From Streptomyces zagrosensis (GTDB lineage Bacteria > Actinomycetota > Actinomycetes > Streptomycetales > Streptomycetaceae): a stretch of DNA of 64,000 nucleotides. A program made the translations under genes and the position numbers. The notes under the pieces are model-generated. The model searched no databases and had not been told where the DNA came from. It saw nothing but the letters and a program-made list of their open reading frames with translations. Shown piece after piece: positions 1-9,329 of this stretch. The first letter of the stretch is position 1; every line of letters starts with the position of its first letter. The DNA is taken from NCBI RefSeq assembly GCF_014203645.1, contig NZ_JACHJL010000017.1, positions 104,918 to 168,917 on the forward strand. Reading direction: 5' to 3'.

Positions 1-246
1 CGCTTCACCGTTGGAGTTCAGCTTGTTGTGGACGTCGCGGAAGTTCGTGCGCATCCGGCCGAGCTCGTCGACGACTTCCTTGGTCGTCGCGTCGTACGCC
101 GCTTGGCCAGCCGACTCCAGTTTCGTGACGCCCTTGTCGAGCGCCTCCCGGATACTTTTGTCCGTGTGCAGTACGGCGGTGTGAATGATCGTCAAGGTGC
201 TGGCGAGGTCCGGGTTCGGCTGACGGGCCATCTTCCCCCACTTCAT
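1..246 (-). CDS. Hypothetical protein, 3' part off the left edge
   Basis: The minus strand is open from about 318 to the left edge with coherent codon use. From the ATG at 246 it encodes a charged, helical protein; an internal ATG at 231 is an alternative start. A repeated pattern of Asp, Lys, Thr and hydrophobic residues suggests a helical bundle or coiled coil. The C-terminus lies outside the window. I do not recognise the family, and no clear ribosome site separates the possible starts. Confidence 0.5.
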   Translation of the reverse strand, partial: MKWGKMARQPNPDLASTLTIIHTAVLHTDKSIREALDKGVTKLESAGQAAYDATTKEVVDELGRMRTNFRDVHNKLNSNGEA

Positions 247-472
247 CGCAGTAAGTAGTTGATCGAGTTCGCTGCGTATGCTGCCCTGGGTGCAGCCCGC
301 CAAGCGGACATCGGCTCAACTGGCTTGAGAGCGCTGGTCGTTGAGGCTGAAATCGATCAGGTCGGGCGACGCGCCAGGCGCAGGAGCAGGTGCAGGAGCA
401 GGTGCTGGATCATGGTGCGCCTTTTTCGAACCGGAGGTGTTCGGGCCGGTGAGCGGTTGTTGTCAACGTCCT

Positions 473-500
473 GGGCCCACCTCGTTTGTGTGGTGGGCCC
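473..500 (-). terminator. Stem-loop downstream of the HU gene
   Basis: GGGCCCACC (473-481) and GGTGGGCCC (492-500) pair as a 9-bp stem around a 10-nt loop. It lies about 120 nt past the HU stop, so it may end that transcript. There is no clear U tract, which is common in high-GC actinobacteria. Confidence 0.45.
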
Positions 501-617
501 CGAGTCAACCAAACGGACGGGTCCATCCCCGCGGCGCGGGGAGTAGTGCCGACCAGGCGGCCCCCCGGGCCGATTGGTGGTTGCCGGTCCGGGGCGGCGT
601 GGCCGTGCGCGAGGGGG

Positions 618-881
618 TCAGCTGGTCTCGTCGTGCAGGAATTCGGTGAGCGCCTTGCCGGGGCGGAAGGCGGCGGTGCCGTTCTCGCCGTGGAAGCTTC
701 CGAAGCTCCCGAGGGTGACCGTCTCACCCTCTTTGAGCGCGCCGGCGATGACCCCCGGGCGGTCCACGGTCCCGAACACGGTGTCGAGCACCCGCTCGAC
801 CTGATCCACAGCGAGCCGCCGCCCGCCGTCGTCCCCGACCGTCTCGTCCGTGGTGGTCCTGACCAACTGGGACTTGTCCAT
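618..881 (-). CDS. HU-family DNA-binding protein
   Basis: An 87-residue histone-like protein. It opens MDKSQLV, has the hallmark GSFGSF turn near residue 63, and continues into the FRPGK region that forms the DNA-binding arm. HU dimers bend DNA and organise the nucleoid. The length fits the short HU class and there is no basic C-terminal tail of the HupS type. The ATG at 881 was chosen because upstream sequence in frame is arginine-rich and unlike HU. Streptomyces usually carry HupA and HupS, so this is probably an accessory copy. Confidence 0.85.
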   Translation of the reverse strand: MDKSQLVRTTTDETVGDDGGRRLAVDQVERVLDTVFGTVDRPGVIAGALKEGETVTLGSFGSFHGENGTAAFRPGKALTEFLHDETS

Positions 882-1237
882 CCGTGGCACCCGCTTCCGT
901 TCCGTTGTGGCTGTATGCCTTGCGCTCCACGATCGTGGCCGACCGGCCGTCGCGCACCTTCGGCCGTGCGCGCGGTGGGGCGCCGGGGCCACGGACGACA
1001 CCCGGGCCCGGCACGGACGGGCGCGGGCATGCCGGGCACGGCGCCAGGCTGAAGCCGCGCGAGCGACTGAGTCAGTTGGCCTCGGTTTACGAGGGCGTCG
1101 GCGGCCAGGCCGCGCTGGCGACCCTGGTATCGACGCCCGCGTCGCGCCCGGCCGCCACGGTTGGCTTTGTTTGAACGCGGTGGCAGCGGTCAGGCGCTGG
1201 TTGTACCTGATGTCCAGTAGAGCAAGGTGTGAGTGAC
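882..1237. other. Intergenic region between HU and CsbD genes
   Basis: The two flanking genes diverge from here, so promoters for both should lie inside. I see no supported gene and no confident -10/-35 pair. AAGG about ten bases before 1238 is the likely CsbD ribosome site. Confidence 0.4.
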
Positions 1238-1411
1238 ATGGCTGCCGACAAGAAGACCCAGGCCAAGACCGAACAGGCCAAGGGCAAGGTCAAGGAAGCC
1301 GCCGGGCGCACCGTGGGCAACGATCGTCTCACCGCGGCGGGCCGGGCCGAGCAGGCCAAGGGAGACGCCCGTCAGGCCAAGGAAAAGGCCAAGGACGCCC
1401 TCAACGACTGA
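1238..1411 (+). CDS. CsbD family stress protein
   Basis: A 57-residue, very hydrophilic protein rich in Ala, Lys, Glu and Gln. It has the CsbD signature of repeated KGK/AKG helices (KAKTEQAKGKVKEAAGR, then AEQAKGDARQAKEKAKD). CsbD proteins are general stress proteins of unknown biochemistry, controlled by alternative sigma factors in Bacillus. The ATG at 1238 matches the usual family start; a GTG nine bases earlier would sit on top of the ribosome site. A strong terminator follows 24 nt after the stop. Confidence 0.9.
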   Translation: MAADKKTQAKTEQAKGKVKEAAGRTVGNDRLTAAGRAEQAKGDARQAKEKAKDALND

Positions 1412-1435
1412 CATCACCCCATCATCCCTCACACT

Positions 1436-1474
1436 TTTGGGCCCCTGCGGACTGCCAGTCCGCAGGGGCCCAAA
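1436..1474 (+). terminator. Terminator after the CsbD gene
   Basis: A perfect 18-bp inverted repeat, with arms at 1436-1453 and 1457-1474 and a 3-nt loop (GCC). The left arm starts TTT and the right arm ends AAA, so it can work on either strand. Confidence 0.85.
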
Positions 1475-1599
1475 TGCTGTCGTGGCACGGTCGTATGGGA
1501 GCGGACACGGGCGCAGGCACCTGGCTGTACAGGGCATGACCCGCCGCTGGGGCGCCTGTCGCGGCTGCATCGGCTGGCTGGTGTGGGCCGGCCTATGAC

Positions 1600-2258
1600 C
1601 CTCGACCTAGCTGTTCGGTCTGGTCGCCAGCTTCGTCCTGGCGACGCTGCTACCGGAGTCTGGCTCATCTCGGACCGGCACCCAGTTCGCACATAAGTAA
1701 CTGTTCAGCTGTCGAAGGAGCACTTCGTCGACGGCGGCTACCTCTCCGTCGCGCTCAAGCAGCAGGTCGCCCGCGAGCACGGTGTCGGCCTGGTCGGACC
1801 GATCCGGGTCAGAAGTATTCGCCAGTCCCGCAAGGGCAGCGTCTTCCACCGCGAAGCCTTCGCCATCGATTGGGACGCCAAGCAGGTCACCTGCCCACAG
1901 GGCAAGGTCAGCCGCCGGTGGTCGCACCGCCGTCCCTCGCGCCCTACGCCAACGCCGAGTTCTCCCCGGCCGACTGCCAGCAGTGCCCGGTGAAGGCCGC
2001 CTGCACCCGCACCGACGCCCGGAAGTTTCCTTCCTGCCCCGTGAGCTCTACGACATCCAGTCGGAGTCACGGACCGAGCAGCAGACCCAGGAGTGGCTCT
2101 CGCGCTACTCGCTGCGGGCCGCCATCGAGGGCACGATCAACGAGTTCGTCAGCGGCCACGGCATGCGCCGGTGCCGCTACCGCAGCGAAGAGACGACCCA
2201 CGTCCAGCACGTCCTGACCGCCATCGCGGTCAACCTCCTCCCCTTGGCAGCGCTCTGA
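1600..2258 (+). pseudogene. Degenerate IS1182-type transposase, C-terminal half
   Basis: Pieces of a transposase are readable in two or three plus-strand frames. A segment near 1700-1900 contains DAKQVTCPQGK, followed by a stretch with spaced Cys and Pro codons. The C-terminal end near 2040-2258 has RSEETTHVQHVLTAIAVNL. This order resembles IS1182/DDE transposases. The N-terminal half and catalytic acidic residues are missing, and frame breaks separate the parts. No terminal inverted repeats were found. It is a scar, not an active element. Confidence 0.7.
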
Positions 2259-2330
2259 CCGTGACCGGAGGGGGCAATCCGGCCTTTCCCCTCAAGCGTC
2301 ATGGGGAAGGACCTCCGCCGGGGGAGCAGC

Positions 2331-2357
2331 ACAGGGAGCAGCCGGGCTGCTCCCTGT
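2331..2357 (+). terminator. Stem-loop after the transposase scar
   Basis: ACAGGGAGCAGC (2331-2342) and GCTGCTCCCTGT (2346-2357) form a perfect 12-bp stem with a CGG loop, followed by CTTTGT. Confidence 0.7.
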
Positions 2358-2495
2358 CTTTGTGCGCGCGCTCTGTTCCGCAGAGACGTCGCGCCGCCGC
2401 TACGCGGCGGGAAGGCGCAGCGCTCCGTACTGCGGGGCCGGTGGGCAGCTGGTGGAGGCGCCGTAGCTGTGCGGGTGTCAGTGCTGGGTGCGCGC

Positions 2496-2531
2496 CGCCA
2501 CTGAGAGTCAGTGAACTGACTCTCAGTGGCG
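2496..2531 (-). terminator. Long perfect hairpin downstream of the glycine-rich gene
   Basis: Arms at 2496-2512 and 2515-2531 pair over 17 bp with a 2-nt spacer (GA). It lies 82 nt past the stop of the minus-strand glycine-rich gene, the expected place for its terminator. The almost loopless geometry would also allow a protein-binding palindrome. Confidence 0.65.
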
Positions 2532-2612
2532 GGGGTCAGGGTGCACTCCTCATGTCCCGGGACCGCGCTGTGTGGTCTGGGGGTGTGAGGCGGGGCACCT
2601 GGTGGGGCGGGG

Positions 2613-3539
2613 TTACGGTGTTCCGTTGGCGCCGCTCGCGCAGGGGCTGCCCACGCCGAACGTTCCGCCCGTTCCGCCGGTCCCGCCGCGGAAGAGTATG
2701 CCTCCTGTGGCGTTGCCGCCGGCGCCGCCGATCCCGCAGGTGCCGTCGACGCTGGCACCCGACTTCACTCCGCCGGTGCCGCCGGTGCCGCCGTTGCCAC
2801 CGGAGTTGTTCATCCCTCCGGAACTCACGCCGCCGGCCCCGCCGATGCCCGCGGCTCCACCGGCATAAGCTCCGCCGGTGCTGCCGTTGCCGCCCTTTCC
2901 GGCATCGCCACCCTTACCTCCGTTGCCGGAGGCGTTGGTGCCGCCGGCGCCGCCGTTGCCGCCCGCGCCGCCGCCGTGGCCGATGCCGCCGTTACCGGCG
3001 TTGCCGCCCGCACCGCCGGTCGATCCACCGACGCCGCCCAGGCCGCCCTTGCCGCCGGCTCCGGCGCTGGCACCGGAGTTCCCGCCGGCACCTCCTATGC
3101 CGCCCGCAGCGGCGTTGGTGCCTGCGCCACCCGCACCGCCTGCGCCGCCCGCACCGTTGAGGCCGCCGTTGGCACCGGTGCCACCGTTACCGCCCATCGC
3201 GCCGCTGGAGCCACCCGTGCCGCCGGTGGCACCTGCACCGCCGGATCCGCTGCCCACGCCGATCCCGCCGTTGCCGCCCGCACCGCCGACTCCGGTGGCG
3301 AAGCCGTTGCCGCCGGGGCCGCCGGCACCGCCCGCACAGTTGCCTGTCCCGGTCGCAGCGCCGCCCGCGGTGCCGGGGTAGCCCGCGGGGTGGCCGGCGG
3401 TGCCGTTGGCACCCGCGATGCCCGCAGTGCCCGCGGTACAGGCCAGGGCGGAAGCGGCGGCAGGGGTGCCGAAGAAGAGTGCCGCGCCGGTGAAGAGGGT
3501 CGGGAGGGCGAGGAGAGCGGTGGTCTGTTTCCTGTTCAC
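2613..3539 (-). CDS. Secreted PE_PGRS-like glycine-rich repeat protein
   Basis: A 308-residue protein. It begins with a signal peptide (MNRKQTT, a hydrophobic core, cleavage near residue 33 after ASA), so export is expected. The rest is almost entirely GGxGG/GGAGG-type repeats with Asn, Thr and Ser, like the PGRS part of mycobacterial PE_PGRS proteins but with no PE domain. Such repeats form glycine-rich sandwiches, often Ca-binding. A few Cys occur near both ends. The GTG start at 3539 is set by GAGGAAA six bases upstream. AT-rich DNA lies upstream. No function can be assigned. Confidence 0.8.
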   Translation of the reverse strand: MNRKQTTALLALPTLFTGAALFFGTPAAASALACTAGTAGIAGANGTAGHPAGYPGTAGGAATGTGNCAGGAGGPGGNGFATGVGGAGGNGGIGVGSGSGGAGATGGTGGSSGAMGGNGGTGANGGLNGAGGAGGAGGAGTNAAAGGIGGAGGNSGASAGAGGKGGLGGVGGSTGGAGGNAGNGGIGHGGGAGGNGGAGGTNASGNGGKGGDAGKGGNGSTGGAYAGGAAGIGGAGGVSSGGMNNSGGNGGTGGTGGVKSGASVDGTCGIGGAGGNATGGILFRGGTGGTGGTFGVGSPCASGANGTP

Positions 3540-4173
3540 GGTGTTTCCTCTGGCTCAGGTGAAGCGAGGGTCGATCCGGAGCGCGAAATCAGGCCGGCAC
3601 ACGGCACCTAGAAAAGTAATTTCTCTCGAACGCTTTCGTCCACCGCATGCCGTAACGGCAGTCCGAGAATTCCGCGATACTTCCATACGACACGCATGTC
3701 CAGATATTTGTAAGGGAACACGGCGTGCGATTGCCACCAACAATCACCCGACAGTGCAGTACGCCATCCACAGGAGAAAACATCCCCTCGCAAATTTCGT
3801 TTAGCCACTATTCGCCAATATGACCGACCGCTATGACGCGAAGTCGCCAATGTGAAATCTCTCGCTCCTGCAGCCTCTGAACTGCGGGTTCTGGATATCG
3901 GCAGTCGAAAAGGCGCTCGGGAACCTCCGCCACCCAGGGTCCAGTCGGCGCGTCGCACGGCGCAGTCGCAGGTGCGGCGAGGTGAGACGTCTCCACAACT
4001 GGCCTTCCTCTGACGTGCACGGAGTTGGCCGAATTTACGGAGGTCTCGCATATGTGACCCCTTTTCGATGAGGAGGGTACTCCTCATGCATCCGATGAGC
4101 ATCCGGGGCCGGAAATGCCGGGGATGAGGGCCGGGGCTTCGACACCAGAATCTGTGGCTGTATTTCGAGGCCG
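3540..4173. other. Intergenic region with an AT-rich stretch
   Basis: About 3600-3830 is clearly richer in A and T than its surroundings. It sits upstream of the glycine-rich protein gene, so it may hold the promoter, or it may be DNA of different origin. No open frame has Streptomyces-like codon bias and no RNA gene was recognised. Confidence 0.4.
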
Positions 4174-4437
4174 ATGACGAGGGGGTGGGCCGCGCGGCAG
4201 GTTGAGGTCCGGGGGCGAGACTCGCGTCCGGTGACGGAGGCCTCCTTGGAAGAGGTGCTGCACTTGCGTGATCATGCAGATCTCGCGGCGATGTTCCGCT
4301 ATGAACGGCAGTACGGCGTTCTCGCCGAAGGTCCCATGGACGGCTGGCAGGGCCAGCCGCAGGCGGCCGAGATCTCCGCGGAGGAGTTCGAGCGGCTGTG
4401 GGCTGAAGCACGGCTGGCTCTCGGCGATTCAGCCTGA
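4174..4437 (+). CDS. Small hypothetical protein (up to 87 aa)
   Basis: A short acidic frame with good codon bias in its second half, including LRDHADLAAMFRYERQYG and a helical C-terminus ending ARLALGDSA. It looks like a soluble helical protein. The first 20 residues are less convincing and a GTG near 4209 could be the true start. It overlaps the end of the convergent IS110 fragment by nine bases, so the insertion may have reached it. Family not recognised. Confidence 0.45.
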   Translation: MTRGWAARQVEVRGRDSRPVTEASLEEVLHLRDHADLAAMFRYERQYGVLAEGPMDGWQGQPQAAEISAEEFERLWAEARLALGDSA

Positions 4438-4905
4438 CTTGGCGGGTTGAGGTTCGTAGAAGGTTCCGTCGCGGAGCATCGCGAAGAGGACGTCTGCCCG
4501 TCGTCTGGCGAGGCAGAGCAGGGCTTGAGTGTGGTGCTTGCCCTGGGCGATCTTCTTGTCGTAGTAGGCCCGCGATGCCGGGTCGCCCAGGGCTGCGAAC
4601 GCGGAGAGAAAGAAGGCCCTCTTGAGCTGCTTGTTTCCCCGTCGCGACGGCTGTTCGCCACGGATCGAGGACCCGGAACTACGGGTTGCCGGGGCGAGTC
4701 CGGCGTAGGCGGCGAGGTGGCCGGCGGTCGGGAAGGTGCTGCCGTCGCCGACCTCGATCAGGATGCGGGCTCCGGTCCTGACGCCGATTCCCGGGATGGA
4801 CGTCAGGACCTTGGAAAGAGGGTGGGCATCCAGGAGTTCCTCGAGCCGGTACGGGTGCGGACACACATCTCGGACCTCCGAAATCGCGGGCGCCAACCGT
4901 CCCAC
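4429..4905 (-). pseudogene. Truncated IS110-family transposase, C-terminal domain
   Basis: The 158-residue frame carries the IS110/IS116 C-terminal helix-hairpin-helix region (SIPGIGVRTGARILIEVGD), then AAYAGLAP, a SIRGEQPSRRGNKQLKRA block and the C-terminal serine-type region. Normal IS110 transposases are about 400 residues, with a DEDD RuvC-like N-terminal domain that is absent here. DNA upstream of 4905 does not continue the family. IS110 elements lack inverted repeats, so ends cannot be set. Confidence 0.85.
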
Positions 4906-5052
4906 CCACCCCGATCACGAGGACCGTGGTTCCGGGAGCGGCTACCACGAACGGGTGAACGCCTTCGACGCACCCTGGCTCGCCCGGCTCGGGTGGCGGG
5001 TCGGCCAGCCCTCGTGCTCGACCCCAGGTCTTCCTGGTGGGCGCGAACCGCC

Positions 5053-5690
5053 TCAGTCAGCCGCCCGGCGCCGTGCGCGCGCATGCCCCACGATGGCGGG
5101 GCCGGCGACACCGATGATCGAAGTGAAGCAGATGCACAGCACAACGGAGTCGGCGGTGGTCCCGCCAAGGCGCTCGGCCGAGACGGGCGCGGCCCAGCCA
5201 TGCGGGTCCACGGACACCTCGGCAAGCTCACCTTCGCTGGCCTGTTTATGTGGGCCGTGAATCATCCAGCCGAGATCGCGGTCCGTGCCCACCTCAACGA
5301 GCCGATAATGCGTCTCCCTGGGCCAGGTACCGCCACCGAGCGGGCCCGCCGGGATTCTCTGTCCTCCGTGTGCTTAGTGCCGACGATGACGGCCTCGGTC
5401 CGCTCCCCGACGTACCCGTGGTAGATCTGCGACGCCTTATGTGAGGCCACGAGCAGGGCCATTAACCAGGTGAAGAGCACGATGAAGCTGAACCCCGCCG
5501 CGGAACGGTGATCGAGGAGCACGACGAACCACCACACGCACACCACGAAACCGGCGGCCGCGACGACGTGCAGGACGTCTTGAGTGGGGAAGCGGCCCTT
5601 GGCCGATTCATCGACGCACAACGCCAGCGTGGCCGCCCAACAGGACAGCAGCGCCAGCGGCGCCAGACATAGCACCAAGGTCCGTCGCAT
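5053..5690 (-). pseudogene. Membrane protein gene split by one frameshift
   Basis: The first part (from ATG 5690) has two or three hydrophobic segments and then a soluble part ending in VAVPGP near 5320. The protein clearly continues in another frame from there (RETHYRLVEVGTDRDLGWM), with a beta-rich domain and a last membrane segment (VVLCICFTSIIGVAG), stopping at 5053. Joining the frames at about 5320, in GGCCCAGGG, gives about 210 residues. The plan (membrane helices, extracytoplasmic beta domain, last helix) recalls DUF3592-type proteins, but I am not sure of the family. The break may be an indel error. Confidence 0.6.
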
Positions 5691-6387
5691 TCCGCTCCCC
5701 TTCGGTCACGCCTGTCCTACCCCACCGGTCTAGGGAGGGGTCCCGAACCGGACGTGGCCATAACGGGGGCGACGCTCGTTGCCCGTGTCCGGGGGCCAAA
5801 GGTCGCCGGCCTTGGCCTTGGTGATGGTGTTGAGTCAGCCTGGGGCGCGGTTTCGGCGTTGCCGCCGACCGGTTTCCCCACGCCGCTCGCCGCACCCGGC
5901 GAACGGTTGAGTGACCGTACCGGGCGCTCCACGGTCTGTGCTGTCAGACGTGGTCGTGCAGGGGCCAAGGGCGGCGATTCCCCGGTATCGGTACCGGATG
6001 ATGGAGACTGCGGCGCCACTGGATGTGGAAGCCCAGGAAGTGACGACTGGCCTACTGCGGAGGCCGGGGAAATGCTGAGCCTCTTCCCTGCCCGGGAACG
6101 GGGGCCGTCCCTCTCAACGAGCCGCCCTCCTGCGCGTAGCGCTCCGGTCGGCGGCCGGAGAAGCGGCAACACCCCCAGAGCCACCTTGCCCCGTGCATCG
6201 TCGCTGAACATCCGAAACCTACCAGCGGGCTACTTGTTTCCTGGTGTCCGAGCCGGGATCACAGAGCCTGTCCCGTAGGGGATAGGGCAGCTGGCGTCCC
6301 CTACGCGTCCCGAGGGGGTTTCCCCCCTTTGCGGCCCGGGGGGTAGCTCCATGTCCCAGCGGAGCGACCGACGGGCATGATCCATCC
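5691..6387. other. 697-bp intergenic region before the secreted hydrolase
   Basis: No frame has convincing codon bias on either strand. The last 150 bases hold a stem-loop (listed separately) and probably the hydrolase promoter. I looked for group II intron and RNA structure here because of the GC-rich pairing, and could not support either. Confidence 0.4.
6274..6305 (+). promoter_or_regulatory. Inverted repeat upstream of the secreted hydrolase gene
   Basis: CGTAGGGGA (6274-6282) and TCCCCTACG (6297-6305) are perfect 9-bp arms separated by 14 nt. It lies about 85 bp before the hydrolase ATG, so it could be an operator or a leader hairpin. Confidence 0.4.
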
Positions 6388-7608
6388 ATGACTTTACGGC
6401 GAACAAGTATCCGGATTATGGCTGGTGCGGCGGTCCTCGGCAGTGTGTCCGCCCTGGTGGCTCCGGTCTCGGCGGCGGCCGGCTCTCACAGTGAGCGGGT
6501 ACAAGGCGGGGCCGTCGTCTCCGTCGAGCAAGCGGCCGACCTTACAGCGCAGGAAGTGGCCGGGGAGCTCCGGGGAAAGATCGACTCGTCCCAGGTCCGC
6601 TTTGGCGTGACCGCCTATCGGGTCACCTACCGCACCACTGACAGCGCGGGCGCCCCCACGACCGCGAGCCAGCTCGTCGTCCTGCCCAAGAACGGGGCGC
6701 GCCACCTGTCCACCGTCTCCTGGCTGCACGGCACCACCGTCTATCGCAAGGACGTCGCCTCGGAGAATCCGAAGTCGAACGACCGGCTCGTCGCCCTGCT
6801 GTTCGCCTCGACCGGGCGGGCCGTGTCGGCGCCCGACTACGTGGGCCTCGGCTCGGGCGAAGGCTTCCACCCCTACGGTGACCCTCGGGCCACCGTCGCG
6901 GCCTCGGTGGACGGCCTGCGCGCGGCCCGGACCTTCGCCCACCAAAACGGCCGGGAGCTGAAGCGCAAGGTTCAGGTAAGCGGGTTCTCGCAGGGCGGCC
7001 CCGCGACCATGCTTGTAGGCCGGGCGCTTCAGCAGGAGGGCGCCGACCGCTACTTCCGGCTGGGGGCACTCGCCCCGGTCAGCGGCCCCTACAACCTCTC
7101 GGCCTTCGAGGCCGCCGCAGCCGACGACAAGATCGCCAAATCCGGTCTCTACCTCGCCTACTTCGTCACCGCCTGGAACAAGATGTACGGCCTTTACACG
7201 TCACCCGGCGATGTCTTCAACTCCCTCTACGCCAGCGAGGTGGAGGGTCTCTTCGACGGCCATCACACCACCGGGCAGATCGCCAGCGCACTCCCGTCGG
7301 CGTCCAAGGACCTGTTCACCGAAGACTTCCTGAACAAGATCCGCAAGCCCGACGGTGTCCTGAAGGACAAGCTGCGTCCGATGGACAACACGTGCAACTG
7401 GCGGCCGAACGTACGGGTGGAGATCTTCCACGGCCGGGGCGACAAGGACGTCGACTTCAGTCACGCGGCGTACTGTGCCGACCAGTTGACGAGGAACGGC
7501 GCTGCACGCCGGCTGACCGACGTCGGCGACTACGACCACAACGAATCGGTTCGGCAGGCCGTGCCCCGGATCGTCAGATTCTTCGACGAGTCGGCGAAGA
7601 CCAACTGA
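6388..7608 (+). CDS. Secreted alpha/beta hydrolase (lipase/esterase-like)
   Basis: A 406-residue protein with a Tat/Sec-like signal peptide (MTLRRTSIRIM, hydrophobic core, Ala-rich cleavage near residue 32). The fold follows secreted lipase-like hydrolases: an oxyanion-region WLHGTT, a nucleophile elbow GFSQGG near residue 200, an acid in GDKDVDF and a histidine in GDYDHNES. It should hydrolyse esters outside the cell. A Cys pair (TCNW, YCAD) could form a disulfide. Substrate unknown. The ATG at 6388 directly begins the signal peptide. Confidence 0.85.
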   Translation: MTLRRTSIRIMAGAAVLGSVSALVAPVSAAAGSHSERVQGGAVVSVEQAADLTAQEVAGELRGKIDSSQVRFGVTAYRVTYRTTDSAGAPTTASQLVVLPKNGARHLSTVSWLHGTTVYRKDVASENPKSNDRLVALLFASTGRAVSAPDYVGLGSGEGFHPYGDPRATVAASVDGLRAARTFAHQNGRELKRKVQVSGFSQGGPATMLVGRALQQEGADRYFRLGALAPVSGPYNLSAFEAAAADDKIAKSGLYLAYFVTAWNKMYGLYTSPGDVFNSLYASEVEGLFDGHHTTGQIASALPSASKDLFTEDFLNKIRKPDGVLKDKLRPMDNTCNWRPNVRVEIFHGRGDKDVDFSHAAYCADQLTRNGAARRLTDVGDYDHNESVRQAVPRIVRFFDESAKTN

Positions 7609-8330
7609 AGCACGCCACCGGCAACGGCTGGGAGCAGGGGATGTACGCGCAGCGGCGCGCCCGCCCGACCCATGCCTCTGCCGCACGCCCGGCGCCAGTC
7701 ACGCGGAGGAGACGCGGTCACGGGGATCGCTGGAGGGCTCGTCGAGGCGAGGAAGGAGGAGGTCCGCCCAGCACGCCCTCCTGCCGGCCGGCGACGGTGT
7801 GCTGAGCATCCCGGCAGCCCTGAAGACGGAGCAGGCCCGGCTGCGGCGACGTAGCGGCAATCCGATTGCACCAACCCGGCGGAGATCACAGCTCTGACCG
7901 ACCTCGCCGCCGAATGCACAGATGAAGGCCTCACCGTGGAACTCGCCCGCTAAGTCACCGGACCCGCCCTCGCTCGCCCGGGCCGGGAGCACTCGTTGAC
8001 TGGTGGCAGCGGTGGCAGCGGTGGCAGCGGTGGCAGACGCGGTAGTCCACGGCGAAGGGGTGGTCCTCCTCGCTCTCCAGGTTCGCCGCGCGCTGGCGCC
8101 AGCCGTCCCGCGGGTAGGGGTGCTGGGCATTGGGCTTGCAGCCCAGGACGTTGCCTTTGGTCGGGTGGTTGCGGGTGGCGAGCGGTTCGGTGACGTCGGC
8201 CGTGGCGGGGTGAGCCGTGGCGAGGAAAAGTACAGTCGCGAGTGCCCCAACGCCCCTCTGTCGGAGACCACCCGAATGACTGTCTGGTTTTGCCGCTTAC
8301 ATGCGACTATCCATCTTTATGGTGAGTGCT
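7609..8330. other. 722-bp region without a supported gene
   Basis: A short plus-strand fragment near 7870-7953 (ending EGLTVELAR and a stop) has coding-like bias and may be the end of a lost gene. Four 9-bp repeats lie at 8002-8037. The hemC promoter should be near the right end, but no clear -10 is visible. Confidence 0.4.
8002..8037 (+). repeat. Four tandem 9-bp units (GGTGGCAGC)
   Basis: Three perfect copies and a fourth ending GGTGGCAGA. They are in non-coding DNA, so copy-number change would not affect a protein here. Confidence 0.8.
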
Positions 8331-9266
8331 ATGGCAACCCTTGAGCTCATCCGCATCGCTACCCGTGACTCGCCGATGGCCCTGGCTCAGGCAGAGCGTG
8401 TACGTACCGAACTGGGCGTGCTGGCCCCTCATCTGGTGACCGAACTGGTCCCGGTCACCACGACCGGCGACACCTGGCTCGGCGACCTTTCCGAGGTCGA
8501 GGGCAAGGGCGCGTTCACCAAGGAAGTCGACGCGGCCGTGCTGGCCGGCAAGGCGGACCTGGCGGTGCACTGCGCCAAGGACATCCCCGCCGACCGGCCG
8601 CTTCCCGAGGGCACCGTCATCGCCGGGTTCCTCAAGCGCGATGACATGCGCGACGCCCTCATCCACCCCGACGGCCGCACCTTGAACGACCTCCCCCCGG
8701 GCACCAGGATCGGGACCTCCTCGGTCCGTCGCATCGCCCAACTCGCGGCATCTCACCCCCACCTGCACTGCGTACCGCTGCGCGGCAACGCCAACCGCCG
8801 CCTGGACAAACTCGCGGCGGGCGAGGCAGACGCGCTGCTGCTGTCCGTCTGCGGCCTGCAACGCATCAACCACACGGAGGTGATCACCGAAATCCTCTCC
8901 CCCGAGACGATGGCCCCGCCCATCGGCGCGGGCGTCTTGGCCCTACAGTGCCGCGAGGACGACACCGCCACCCTCACGGCCGTCAGCAGCCTCAACGACC
9001 CCGACACCTTCCGCGAGACCACGGCCGAACGCACGCTCCTGCACGTCCTACGCGGACACTGCAACAGCCCCGTGGCCGGCTACGCCACCTCCCACCGCAA
9101 CGGAGACCTCTCCCTGCGCGCCAGCGTCTTCACCCCGGACGGCAAGACCGTCCTCAACGCCCACGAGTGGGCCGGCCAACTCGATCCGGCCACCTTGGGC
9201 ACGTCCGTCGCCGTCGCGCTGCTGCGCCAGGGCGCCAGAGAACTGATCGACAACATCGCCCACTGA
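8331..9266 (+). CDS. hemC: Hydroxymethylbilane synthase (porphobilinogen deaminase)
   Basis: Joins four porphobilinogens into hydroxymethylbilane in haem and corrin synthesis. The 311 residues keep the family anchors: RIATRDSPMALAQA with the substrate arginine, VHCAKDIP with the catalytic Asp, GTSSVRR, RGNANRRLDKL, and the dipyrromethane-cofactor cysteine in LRGHCNSPVAG. Two positions differ from the usual (Ser to Cys in VHS, Thr to Arg in RGNxxTRL). Length is normal. The ATG at 8331 has GGTGAG upstream. It stands alone without other hem genes, so it is likely a second copy, and it is convergent with an acyl-adenylate ligase. Confidence 0.92.
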   Translation: MATLELIRIATRDSPMALAQAERVRTELGVLAPHLVTELVPVTTTGDTWLGDLSEVEGKGAFTKEVDAAVLAGKADLAVHCAKDIPADRPLPEGTVIAGFLKRDDMRDALIHPDGRTLNDLPPGTRIGTSSVRRIAQLAASHPHLHCVPLRGNANRRLDKLAAGEADALLLSVCGLQRINHTEVITEILSPETMAPPIGAGVLALQCREDDTATLTAVSSLNDPDTFRETTAERTLLHVLRGHCNSPVAGYATSHRNGDLSLRASVFTPDGKTVLNAHEWAGQLDPATLGTSVAVALLRQGARELIDNIAH

Positions 9267-9329
9267 GCCCCCGACCACCGCACACGGGCACACGGGCACA
9301 CGCTGTCAGGCCCGCCTGGCGGCGTGCGC

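Noticed and set aside
2878..3381. Pro-rich plus-strand frame opposite the glycine-rich gene
   Set aside because: Antisense of GGN codons gives Pro codons, so it is a shadow; the minus-strand frame has the signal peptide and ribosome site.
5691..6387. Group II intron or structured RNA
   Set aside because: Only generic GC-rich pairing was found, with no domain V signature and no reverse transcriptase.
8002..8037. CRISPR-like short repeats
   Set aside because: Units are 9 bp and directly adjacent, with no spacers; it is a minisatellite.
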